Shown one piece after another: positions 1 to 8,800 of a DNA stretch of 40,487 bases (within the stretch, counting starts at the first letter, position 1; each line of letters starts with the position of its first letter). The stretch is from a virus. Both the position numbers and the translations under genes were made by a program. The DNA is taken from IMG/VR virus record IMGVR_UViG_3300022074_006761, positions 1 through 40,487 of that record; one strand, given 5' to 3'. The notes under the pieces were generated by a model. It did not search any database, was not told the DNA's origin, and saw only the letters and a list, made by a program, of their open reading frames with translations.

Positions 1-459
1 ATTAATATTTTACAAACCCAAGCAGATCATATTGAGAAAAAAGCTTGCGTTTGCCATCTAGATCTAAATGATAAAAATATTATATTCAATTACGAAAAAT
101 TTAAACTTGTTAATTTTAACAATTCTTATAATCTTGACCCTCATTGGGATATGGCTTTTTTATCTATTAATTTAGGTCTTGATAAATTTCTATCAGTAGA
201 AGAGGATTTTGTTAATATATATAATTCTTACTCAAAAAAAAATAAGTTATCTTATAGTAGTTTACAAGATTTTAAAAGTTGTGCATTTAAAATTATTTTA
301 TTAAAAATAATCACATCTTTTATTTATAGATTAGCTGATATTAAATTAGAAGATGACATGATTGATTTAACAAAAAATTATATAAACATCAGACCTTTTA
401 TTCAACATGAAATGAGTGCATATTTAGATGTTCTAGATCAATTTTTTTACCAAACCTAA
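1..459 (+). CDS. Partial APH/choline-kinase-like phosphotransferase, C-terminal part
   Basis: The frame is open from base 1, so the 5' end lies outside the window; 152 residues are visible. A Brenner-type motif HxDxxxxN is seen (His at 55-57, Asp at 61-63, Asn at 76-78), followed about 30 residues on by a hydrophobic strand and a DPHWDMAFLS stretch like the end of the aminoglycoside/choline kinase motif. In that family the strand normally ends in an Asp that binds Mg; here the matching position (112-114) is Asn. The protein may therefore be a degenerate kinase or have altered chemistry. It overlaps the next gene by one base (TAATG), so the two are probably translated together. Family placement is moderate; the substrate is unknown. 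Confidence 0.5.
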   Translation: MNILQTQADHIEKKACVCHLDLNDKNIIFNYEKFKLVNFNNSYNLDPHWDMAFLSINLGLDKFLSVEEDFVNIYNSYSKKNKLSYSSLQDFKSCAFKIILLKIITSFIYRLADIKLEDDMIDLTKNYINIRPFIQHEMSAYLDVLDQFFYQT

Positions 460-1223
460 TGAAGATATATTTTGATCATATTTGTGGCAAACAAGCTGAT
501 ACTGATTTTCTTCACATGCTTGTTAGTGCTACTGTTAGTAGAGGTGAGGAACAGGAAGCGTTAGATAACGGTTGGTGCCCATCAAATATATGGTACAAAC
601 AAGATACAAACTTTGTCAAAAAAAATAAAATTATTTGGTACCAAAGTCGTCAAACCAGATTAAATTTAAGTAAATATAGCGAAACCAAAAATGAAAAAAA
701 GACTTGGAAAAAAATAGCCAAAGCTAATCTTGAAGTAGAAATAACTACCGATCCAAATTTTATAAAATTATATAAAATTTATAAAAATTATGTGCAGTAC
801 AAAAATTTTTCTTCAGTGCTGTCGCAAAAAGAGTTTATAGAAGCATACGAGCGTGGTGATGACATTTTTTTAATTTATGGAGACGTAGCCTTTAGTGTTG
901 TACAAAAGGTTGGCCAAAGCTTAATTTCTCATCAATTTTGTTGGGGGTATGAAGACAAGGTTTTAGGTTTGGGTAGATTTTCCACGTACAAAGAAATATC
1001 TTTAGCTAAAGACTTGGGTTTAAAATACCTATATCTTGGACCAAGTTATGAAAATCATGGTAAATACAAAAGCTCATTTCCAGGATTTGAGTTTTGGACA
1101 GGAAGAAAATGGTGCACGGATGAGTCAAAATATTTTGACCTATTAGAAAAAGACGAAAAAATAACTTCTGTAGAAGATTTAACTGATTCTTATGACTCAT
1201 TCTTTGATTCTTTTTCCGTATAA
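459..1223 (+). CDS. Arginyl/leucyl-tRNA-protein transferase (ATE/Bpt)-like protein
   Basis: The 254-residue protein has the landmarks of the ATE/Bpt family, GNAT-fold enzymes that move an amino acid from tRNA to the N-terminus of a protein and so mark it for degradation. Near residue 38 a segment reads like the family's GFRRSG...Y region. At about 64-90 an SRQTR...K...W segment matches the RSQRR block. Around 165-205 the order GLGRFSTYKEISLAKDLGLKYLYLGP matches the family pattern of a start-of-helix LG.., a REI.LA.. helix and YLYLGY. The N-terminal cysteine cluster of ATE enzymes is largely missing (one Cys near residue 9). It starts on the stop codon of the upstream kinase-like gene. An alternative is a family relative with a different acyl donor or target. 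A phage role could be tuning host or viral protein stability; that is inference. Confidence 0.6.
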   Translation: MKIYFDHICGKQADTDFLHMLVSATVSRGEEQEALDNGWCPSNIWYKQDTNFVKKNKIIWYQSRQTRLNLSKYSETKNEKKTWKKIAKANLEVEITTDPNFIKLYKIYKNYVQYKNFSSVLSQKEFIEAYERGDDIFLIYGDVAFSVVQKVGQSLISHQFCWGYEDKVLGLGRFSTYKEISLAKDLGLKYLYLGPSYENHGKYKSSFPGFEFWTGRKWCTDESKYFDLLEKDEKITSVEDLTDSYDSFFDSFSV

Positions 1224-1846
1224 TCTAAGTCTGTAAATTCCGTCATAAAAGAATTATCTGTGTATTTGACTCTTTTGTTTTCAACACTGTAAAAATTTTG
1301 GTCTATTTCATAGCCTGGATTCTTAGTTAAAGGTTCTTCTACCCAAGCGTCATCATGCCATACGATTCTATTGTTGGGGTATGCGTAAAAGTTTCCATTT
1401 TCCATTTTAAACATATGAGCACATTTGTGTTCTGGGTGTTCAGAAAAATTTGTATCTAAAATTGCTTTGTTTTCCCAACCCCAATCTATTGTAAACATAT
1501 ATTCTCCCCATTCTCTTTTGTTTGAAGGGGTTATAAGGACGCCTCTAAGACCTTTGAGTCTAGATCTTACCCCTACATCAACATAGGGTGAAAAACAGTC
1601 CCAATACATAGCTTCTTCTAACGGCACTGGGTCACATTCTTTCCAACATAAGGCTGTAATTGGTCTTCTTGTCCAATTTACTCCATTATCTAAATAACAC
1701 TCAAATAAAGGAACTCTTTTTTCCATTGACGTGACAGAGTGCACGTCACACATTGTATATTCTTTATGTCCTTTTTTGTGATTATATAAATATTCGTTCC
1801 TAATAAAACATGTAAATGTTGGTAAATTATGAGTTAGATAAGGCAT
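1190..1846 (-). CDS. Conserved phage protein of unknown function
   Basis: The 218-residue protein resembles a hypothetical protein I recall as recurring in marine podo- and myoviruses: an N-terminal YLTHNLPTFTCFIRNEYLYNHKKGH block, a VTSMEKR segment, then a WTRRPITALCW block. No catalytic motif is evident. It is rich in Trp, Tyr and acidic residues, and no signal peptide or membrane segment is visible. It is the only - strand gene in the left block and its 3' end overlaps the ATE-like gene by 34 bases, tail to tail. It diverges from the gene at 1905 across 58 bases. Coding status is strong; function is unknown. Confidence 0.75.
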   Translation of the reverse strand: MPYLTHNLPTFTCFIRNEYLYNHKKGHKEYTMCDVHSVTSMEKRVPLFECYLDNGVNWTRRPITALCWKECDPVPLEEAMYWDCFSPYVDVGVRSRLKGLRGVLITPSNKREWGEYMFTIDWGWENKAILDTNFSEHPEHKCAHMFKMENGNFYAYPNNRIVWHDDAWVEEPLTKNPGYEIDQNFYSVENKRVKYTDNSFMTEFTDLDYTEKESKNES

Positions 1847-1904
1847 ATAAAATATATTAAATTAACTATAGAATTTTACACTTTGTGTGGTATAATAATC
1901 CCAA
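1847..1904. promoter_or_regulatory. Divergent intergenic promoter region
   Basis: Rightward, an extended -10 (TGGTATAAT, 1888-1896) ends 8 bases before the ATG at 1905, so transcription should start within a few bases of the codon. No clear -35 is spaced correctly. No Shine-Dalgarno is present on either side. The leftward gene starts at 1846 after an AT-only leader; a TATAGT on the - strand could be its -10. Confidence 0.5.
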
Positions 1905-2369
1905 ATGCAATATAATTTATACAAACCAAACGCCAAATCAACAGGTTGCGCTTTTTCTTTTAAAATCATCACAAAAGATAAAGAAGGCAATCCATCAAAG
2001 CCAACATTTTTAATTCAAGCGATTAAGCAAGCTAGTTGGAACTCAAATAAGAAAACAGGATCTTTTAGTGCTAATGCTAAAGACCCAGAAAAAAATATTT
2101 ATTGTAAAATCAATGAGAATGAAGTTGGCGCAATTATTGACGCTATTGAAAAATATACAGACTGGTCAGCGTATCATACATACAATGACGACAAAACAAC
2201 AATGTCATTTAAACCATATACAAAACCAAATGGTGTTGAAGCTTGGTCTTTTGGAGTTATCAAAAACTCTGCTTTAAAATTTGGTATAGGTATCGAAAAG
2301 GGTGAAGCTAGAACTTTAAAAACCTTACTGGAGTTATACTTAACTAAATTATTTGATTACGAAGGTTAA
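1905..2369 (+). CDS. Possible PC4/Whirly-like single-strand nucleic-acid-binding protein
   Basis: The protein has 154 residues and no membrane segment. Two halves repeat a pattern of basic-aromatic strands and a short acidic helix: a strand with SFKIITKDKEG, a SWNSNKKTGSFSANAKDPEKN segment, a helix NENEVGAIIDAIE, then FKPYTKPNGVEAWSFGV and a final helix. This resembles small phage proteins with a PC4/Whirly-type fold that bind ssDNA or RNA; I cannot confirm it by eye. A role in replication or repair would fit the annealing-like protein at 5132. It overlaps the glycosyltransferase start by one base (TAATG). Confidence 0.4.
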   Translation: MQYNLYKPNAKSTGCAFSFKIITKDKEGNPSKPTFLIQAIKQASWNSNKKTGSFSANAKDPEKNIYCKINENEVGAIIDAIEKYTDWSAYHTYNDDKTTMSFKPYTKPNGVEAWSFGVIKNSALKFGIGIEKGEARTLKTLLELYLTKLFDYEG

Positions 2370-4057
2370 TGAAAACCGTACTTTATCATTCAAACAATTC
2401 TAAAGCATTTACAGGTTTTGGCAAACACTGTAAAAACATGCTCAGATATTTGCAGAAAACTGGCAAATATAAACTAGTAGAATTTGCTAACGGAATGCCT
2501 TGGGGCGACCCAAATAGGATGAATAAACCTTGGACTTGTCAAGGTTCTTTACCCAATAATCCAAGTGTTATACAACAATTAAATGCAAATCCAGATCGTG
2601 GTAGAGCTGCAGGTTATGGAGCAGAGATGATAGATTTAGCAATTAAAGAATATAAACCAGATGTTTATATAGGAGTAGAAGACATTTGGGGTTTTTCGGG
2701 TTTTTGGGATAAACCTTGGTGGAACAAAATCAACCACATGATTTGGACTACATTAGATAGTCAACCTATTCTACCTCAAGCTATAGAAGCTGCGCCCAAA
2801 ACAAAAAATTTCTTTGCTTGGTCCTCTTTTGCTGAAAAAGACTTAAAAGCTATGGGACACGATCATGTGGGAACACTTCATGGTAGCATAAATACAGAAG
2901 ATTTTTATAAATTATCTGATATAGAAAGACACAATTTAAGACAAAGTTTTAATTTATCTGATGAGTTTATTATTGGTTTTGTTTTTAGAAATCAATTAAG
3001 AAAAAGCGTGCCTAATTTATTAGATGGTTTTAAAGCATTTAAAAAGGATTGCCCTAAAGCCAAATTATTGTTACATACCAATTGGTCAGAAGGATGGGAT
3101 ATACCAAGATTAATTAAAGAAAAAGGGATAAATAATTCAGACATCTTAACTACATATTGTTGTAAAAACTGTGGTTTTTATTCTATTGCTGAATTTCAAG
3201 GTCAAGGTATTGATTGTCCAGTATGTGGGGCGCAAAAATCGTTAAATACAACTAATATTCAGCACGGTGTTAACGAAAAACAACTTAATGAAATTTATAA
3301 CTTAATGGATGTTTATTGTCACCCATTTACAAGCGGAGGCATGGAAATACCCATCTTTGAAGCAAAGTTGACCGAACTAATTACATTAGTTACCAATTAC
3401 TCTTGTGGTGAAGACTCTTGCACACCAGAGAGCGGTGGTCTACCATTAGAGTGGGCTGAATATCGAGAGCCAGGAACTCAGTTCATCAAAGCCTCGACTT
3501 ATGCATCAAGTATTGCTAAACAACTAAAAAAAGTTTGGCAAATGAAACAACATAAGAAATACGAATTAGGTAAAAAAGCCAGACAATTCACAATAGATAA
3601 TTATTCAATAGATGTTATAGGCAAAAAACTAGAAGACATAATCGATAACATGCCAGACGTTGATTATGAGTATGATTGGGACAAAGAAGCCAATGCTCAA
3701 AAAACATTAGATGATCATATAGATACAGAAAAATCTATTGCAGTAGTGATTCCTGGTGGAGAATTAGATATTATTTATGTTAATTCAACCCTAGAAGAGT
3801 TTAAAAAAATATACGAAGACTATTCGATTTATGTATTTACGAATTTAAATTTTGCGGCTTATATAGAAGATAATCCAGCAGTTTATAAAGTTTTACCATA
3901 TTCTCCAGAAATAGATGACCCTCTATTTTTAGAAGGATACTCTACTCACAAAGGTTATTTTGATATGGCTTTTTTCCCACATCACTTGACACAGAGGGTT
4001 CAAAACTATATACATAACGGTAAAGATAAAAACACATATTCACCATGTCAAATATAG
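2369..4057 (+). CDS. GT4-type glycosyltransferase with zinc ribbon and C-terminal GT9-like half domain
   Basis: The 562-residue protein opens with a GT-B N-terminal domain (TGFGKH near residue 15). The C-terminal GT4 nucleotide-sugar site is near residues 318-337 (HPFTSGGMEIPIFEAKLTE, with the E...E spacing of retaining GT4 enzymes). A zinc ribbon sits between them: CxxC at 265-268 and CxxC at 283-286. From about residue 455 a new Rossmann-like domain begins (SIAVVIPGGELDIIYVNSTL) and ends at the stop; it resembles the N-terminal half of a GT9/heptosyltransferase, and the C-terminal half seems to open the next gene. Likely roles are glycosylation of virion proteins, phage DNA or the host surface. 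The acceptor is unknown. Confidence 0.75.
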   Translation: MKTVLYHSNNSKAFTGFGKHCKNMLRYLQKTGKYKLVEFANGMPWGDPNRMNKPWTCQGSLPNNPSVIQQLNANPDRGRAAGYGAEMIDLAIKEYKPDVYIGVEDIWGFSGFWDKPWWNKINHMIWTTLDSQPILPQAIEAAPKTKNFFAWSSFAEKDLKAMGHDHVGTLHGSINTEDFYKLSDIERHNLRQSFNLSDEFIIGFVFRNQLRKSVPNLLDGFKAFKKDCPKAKLLLHTNWSEGWDIPRLIKEKGINNSDILTTYCCKNCGFYSIAEFQGQGIDCPVCGAQKSLNTTNIQHGVNEKQLNEIYNLMDVYCHPFTSGGMEIPIFEAKLTELITLVTNYSCGEDSCTPESGGLPLEWAEYREPGTQFIKASTYASSIAKQLKKVWQMKQHKKYELGKKARQFTIDNYSIDVIGKKLEDIIDNMPDVDYEYDWDKEANAQKTLDDHIDTEKSIAVVIPGGELDIIYVNSTLEEFKKIYEDYSIYVFTNLNFAAYIEDNPAVYKVLPYSPEIDDPLFLEGYSTHKGYFDMAFFPHHLTQRVQNYIHNGKDKNTYSPCQI

Positions 4058-5139
4058 CAGAAGTTTATTCCAGAAATTTGGGGGCTAAAATTAGCAAACC
4101 AAAATTAACCGAACATTTTTTTCCAGTATTATCAAAGGATTATATTGTCCTTTCGTATGATAATATGTCAGAGTCACAACAATACGTTAACTGGCATATG
4201 GTGAATAAACTTTTATTGGATAGGTTGAAAGCACACAATATTGAAGCAATTCAAATATCTTATACAGAAAAAGATGGAATTACAGCAAAGCAAAAAAATT
4301 ATTTAATAAAAAATGCAAAGCTGCTACTAGGTTCGTATTCACATTATACGGAAGTAGCTAATACTTACGACGTTCCATCTGTATGTTTATTAGCTAATGC
4401 CTATAAAAGCACGGTCCCAGATAACAAAAACTGTCATTTAATATGTCCAGATTTTTCCAAAATCAAACCATGTTTTTCACATCAAGATCCACAAAAACTA
4501 ATTAACACAATTAAGCCAGAAGATGTAGTCAACCTTGTCTTTGAAAAATTAAATCTTGATGACAGAGTTTTATTTAAAACTATTTATTGCGGAGATTCAT
4601 TTAATAAAGATCAATTTGAAGTGATACCTAATTTCTTTGGGGTTCCTAACAAACAAATCAACCAACCAATAACGATCAGAGGAGATGTGCACTTTGACGA
4701 AGACTATATGGTTGAATGGTCTAGCCTAGGCCCTTGCGGAATAGTTACTAATCAAGTTTTAGATTTAGATAAGTTTTCGCAATTCAAAAACAATATTAAA
4801 AAACTTGTTTACAGAATAGAATCCTTAGAAAATGATGTGTCTGAATTTTTAAAAAATTTAAAAAATATAAATATCAGTGTTGTTTTAATAACAAAGAACA
4901 AAGATATTATTAGCGATTTAAGATTAAAGTATTTTGATTTTGACGTCTATTTAGAAAACTTACCAGATTTAAAATCATTAGTTACCGATAAGACAAAGTA
5001 CGCATCAAATAAAATTGTTTTTTCAAAAAATAATGTGTATGATACGATTTTTAACGCAAAAATGCTTGACAATTCTAATAATTTTGTATTAAATAAAGAC
5101 TCACAAGAAGAAATACAAAATTTATATTTATATGAGTAG
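4045..5139 (+). CDS. GT9/heptosyltransferase-like C-terminal half plus extra domain
   Basis: The 364-residue frame starts with ATG at 4045 inside the end of the preceding gene, one frame back (-1). Residues 1-130 read like the C-terminal half of a GT9 enzyme: an N-terminal AEVYSRNLGA helix, a strand-loop YIVLSYDN...YVNWHMVNKLL, a strand with EAIQI, then a LLGSYSHYTEVANTYDVPSVCLL segment in the place of the usual site that checks for a sugar-nucleotide. The remaining 230 residues are not recognised. The start may be used by reinitiation, or the two genes may be joined by frameshifting in the window 4030-4057. It overlaps the next gene by 8 bases. Confidence 0.6.
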   Translation: MSNIAEVYSRNLGAKISKPKLTEHFFPVLSKDYIVLSYDNMSESQQYVNWHMVNKLLLDRLKAHNIEAIQISYTEKDGITAKQKNYLIKNAKLLLGSYSHYTEVANTYDVPSVCLLANAYKSTVPDNKNCHLICPDFSKIKPCFSHQDPQKLINTIKPEDVVNLVFEKLNLDDRVLFKTIYCGDSFNKDQFEVIPNFFGVPNKQINQPITIRGDVHFDEDYMVEWSSLGPCGIVTNQVLDLDKFSQFKNNIKKLVYRIESLENDVSEFLKNLKNINISVVLITKNKDIISDLRLKYFDFDVYLENLPDLKSLVTDKTKYASNKIVFSKNNVYDTIFNAKMLDNSNNFVLNKDSQEEIQNLYLYE

Positions 5140-5863
5140 TCCAGAAAAATTTAAAAGAAACGAACATGGTCTTCTAGAGTCAGTTGATTATGTTTTTAAT
5201 GACGATGGTTCTGTAAATTGGAGAGCCATGATTACACCAGAGCATCTTTATCCAAATAGAGATTGGTTTGAGCGTAGAAAAATGCCAGTTCCAAGTTCTA
5301 TAGAAGGTCTTGATGATGGCCAACTTTTAATAAAGTTGAGTGGAATTAAAGAGTTAGCTAAACTTCGTGGATTTCATAACGTAACTTATGACGTTACAGA
5401 ATCTTCGGACAGTAGAGTTGTTGTTCAATGTATGATTAATTGGCTTGAAAATTACGAAAGTAACGGAACACAAACTTTCGCTTCTATTGCCAATGCAACA
5501 ACAAATAATACAAATGGTTTTGCGGCAAAATTTTTAGAATGTATTGCTGAAAATCGTGCGTTTATTCGTTGTGTTCGTAATTTTCTAAATATCCATATTG
5601 TTGGTGCTGATGAAATAGATAGCTCTAAAGATAAAGCTCCAATCGAAACACCTACAGAATCAACCGATATTAGCCCTCAAGGCATCTTAGCTAAGAATCT
5701 TAAGGATAAGTTAGGTGTTAGTAATTTTGACGGCTTTAAAGACTGGTTGCGTGCTTTATACTTAGATAAAAAGTATGAAGGTGATGCAGAGCAGGTTAAG
5801 TCTTGGACAAAGTTCAAAGACATTCCAGCTAAAGAATGTAGAAAACTACTTAAATTAATCTGA
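5132..5863 (+). CDS. Possible Rad52/ERF-type single-strand annealing protein
   Basis: The 243-residue protein has an N-terminal NWRAMITPEHLYPNRDWF segment. Residues 65-160 alternate strands and a helix ending AENRAFIRCVRNFLNIHIVGADEI, which resembles the helix of phage recombinases that reads AxTRAxxRAxRxxLGI. A Ser/Thr/Pro linker near 170-180 separates a C-terminal basic domain (about 180-243). Such proteins anneal complementary ssDNA during recombination-dependent replication. The match is by pattern only; another DNA-metabolism role is possible. Its last 9 bases overlap the end of the long J-like gene on the other strand. Confidence 0.4.
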   Translation: MSSPEKFKRNEHGLLESVDYVFNDDGSVNWRAMITPEHLYPNRDWFERRKMPVPSSIEGLDDGQLLIKLSGIKELAKLRGFHNVTYDVTESSDSRVVVQCMINWLENYESNGTQTFASIANATTNNTNGFAAKFLECIAENRAFIRCVRNFLNIHIVGADEIDSSKDKAPIETPTESTDISPQGILAKNLKDKLGVSNFDGFKDWLRALYLDKKYEGDAEQVKSWTKFKDIPAKECRKLLKLI

Positions 5864-8800
5864 TAACTTACCTTTGTAAGTGGCAGTGTCTCTAAAATCT
5901 TCAGACGTTAGGTGAAAGTGTAATTCAACCTCATCAGAATCTATAAACATATTTTTGGCGCTAAACTTACTATAGGTGTATTTATTTGATTTATAGTTTT
6001 GCTCTATCGCTACAAAATCATTCTCAGATACTCTGATAAATATATCTAGGTAAGATTCACTAGTTTCTAAATCTATTGGAATATCATATTTATTTCTTAT
6101 ATCAAATTCAAATTCTAAAGTTTTATTTGGAGATACGCCACTACCTACACCCATTCCGTTTTTTCTTTCATATGTTTTATCTAAGGAATTAGTTAAGTCT
6201 ATATTTTTAATTATATCTTTTATATAAGTAATGTTAGCAAAAGGTACGTCAACTTTTAATACAACAGATTCTGAAGATTCTGGATTTTTTAATGAATTAA
6301 CTTCTACCTTGTATGTTCCAGCATTTAAATTTTTAATAGAATAAGCAGTTTGGTGACTACTGAAATCAGTCTTTCTAAATTCTTTTTGGTAATATGGCCC
6401 AGAAATCGTTTCGTTAATCGCTGTGACTCTGTATTTTGTTTCGTTACTAGATGGATTACCGAATATTGTACCAGCTAATGTATAAGAACCATTTGATTGT
6501 AAAGTTAAGGTTTCAGTAACTGTATTTGGTGCTAATGGTCTATTTACTTGATGATCCATAATACCAATATTATATTTTGTTTCAGCTGTGTCTAAATCGT
6601 TTGATTCTATTGTATCAAATTTACCAGAATTATACTGTAACGCACTAATTTCATACAAATTGTCTTCTACTGGTGAAATATTTATAATTTTATAAAACTC
6701 ATTTACATTATTTTTTAATTCAACACTAAAGGTTGACCCATGTGGTACTCCAGTGATATCATTATTTAAATCTAAATAAACTCTTAAAAAATGGTCTCTA
6801 GGAAATTCTTTTACACCACTAATCTTAAATTCAGTAACTTGTTTTGTTTCCAAATTTCTCATTTCATCTATAGGAACAACACCATCATATTTGTTTTGTT
6901 CTGAACCAAAACTTTCAAGAAAATTATGATTGTAAACATCGTAAAGATTTTTGATCTCATTTTGCTCTTTGTTATTGTAAGCGTATATATTTCCAATATC
7001 TTCAACTGTTGCTGTAAATAGAGTTTCTCCTTCAGTTGCCCTTTTGTCTGTTTTTATTGATTCAATATTTACCGAATTAGGTATGTCAAAATATGGTGTT
7101 ACAGCTTGTGTGCCATCTCCAGTTTCTATTTCTAGTATGTTTCCGTGATTAATTTCAAAGTTCTTTAAATCGTCATCAATTCTTACGATATCTCCTGGTG
7201 TTAAAAATGTAGATTCAACTCCAGCTTGAAATGTCACCATTTCAGTTTCTAATTTATTACTTAACAATAAATATTTTCCTAAACGTTTGGCTTGAGATTT
7301 TGATGTGCAACCAATACCATTAGATTTATGTATTATAATTCCATGGTTTCTAATCGATTCCTCATCTTCAATGTATTCAATTTTTTGATTGTAATTATCT
7401 TTTGCATCTGCATATGTAACTTCGACACGATTAAATCTCGCGTTAGCTAAAATATCTCCATAATTAAATATCCCATCAAACACGTTACTGTTATTAAAGA
7501 AACCATTTATTTCTTTAGGTTTATCAACAGCAAATGTTAAAGAAGCTCCATCCCAATATGACATGCCTCTAAAAATACTAGCTATGTTAGATAAAACATT
7601 ATATGCATTTTGTGAATTGGTAAGCATTAAGTTAGCCGCAAATCTAGGTTCTAATCCACCTTGAGAATCTGGGACACCGTCAAAAAATCCTTCGTCATCA
7701 ACAGTATCAGCATATCTAGCTGAATCATATAATTTAAATATATTTATATCCTGTCTGTCATCTAATCTATTACCAATTCCATATATCGGATTGACCATTA
7801 AGTCGTAGAGTATCCATGCTGGATTGTCAGTCCAAGCTAATTTAAAATTTCCATCCCACTCACCTATGTATACTTGCTCTCTATTTTTGCCAAAAGCAAA
7901 TGAAGCATCAGTTACTAAATTACTTGAATTTGAAGGGTCTATAGTGGTGCCTTTAAATACTCCATGTGCTCCCGCAAACCTATCTCTAAATACATAGTTG
8001 TTTGTTGTTGATTCAATAACTGTACCATCGTAATGATGTAACAATTGATTATTTTTTTTGATTTTTACGTCGGCAATCATAACACCGTTTTGCACCTTGT
8101 TTGTACCACCCCTTATAGAACCTATTTCAACAAAATTATTAGATGTGTTGTCCATGTTCATAGCTCTTCCAGATCTTGATGCTATTGCTACTTTATTATT
8201 TTCTGCATCTGAATTTTTACTCTCTATAAGTTGACCTGATGAATCATAAACATTTAACTCTCCAATAATATGAGATTGGGTAACCTTCATTTTAATTTCG
8301 TAAACATTACCTAAATCAGTAATTCTGTTAGCTATAGAATCAAAATTTATACTGCCTAATCCATGATATATCAATCTGAATTGTTTCGTAGCTTGAGTGT
8401 ATGATATTTCAATTCTTTTTGTATTTGAAGAGGTCGCACTTAAGTAAACTCTAATTCCATTAGTAGTTAAAACACTATTATTAAATTTAGTTTTTAAAGA
8501 AAATTCACAATTGTCTGTACCAATGATTACTTTGTTAGGTACCTGTATAAATTGCCCACCCTTAAATTTAAATATATTTCTTCTTCCATAAGCGTTAGCA
8601 TTATCAACTATTCTTTTGTCAGACCCATCACCCCTAAGAGGAGAATAATTAGTTGGCACTAAAACCTTTTTCAATCTACATTGGAAACTTCTAGATGGTA
8701 GAGAATTAAATGCCCTTGCATCAAAAATACATTTAGATAAAGCAGACAAAGGATAAGTATAATCATCATTTAATTTCTCCGTTACATAATTTAAATAACA

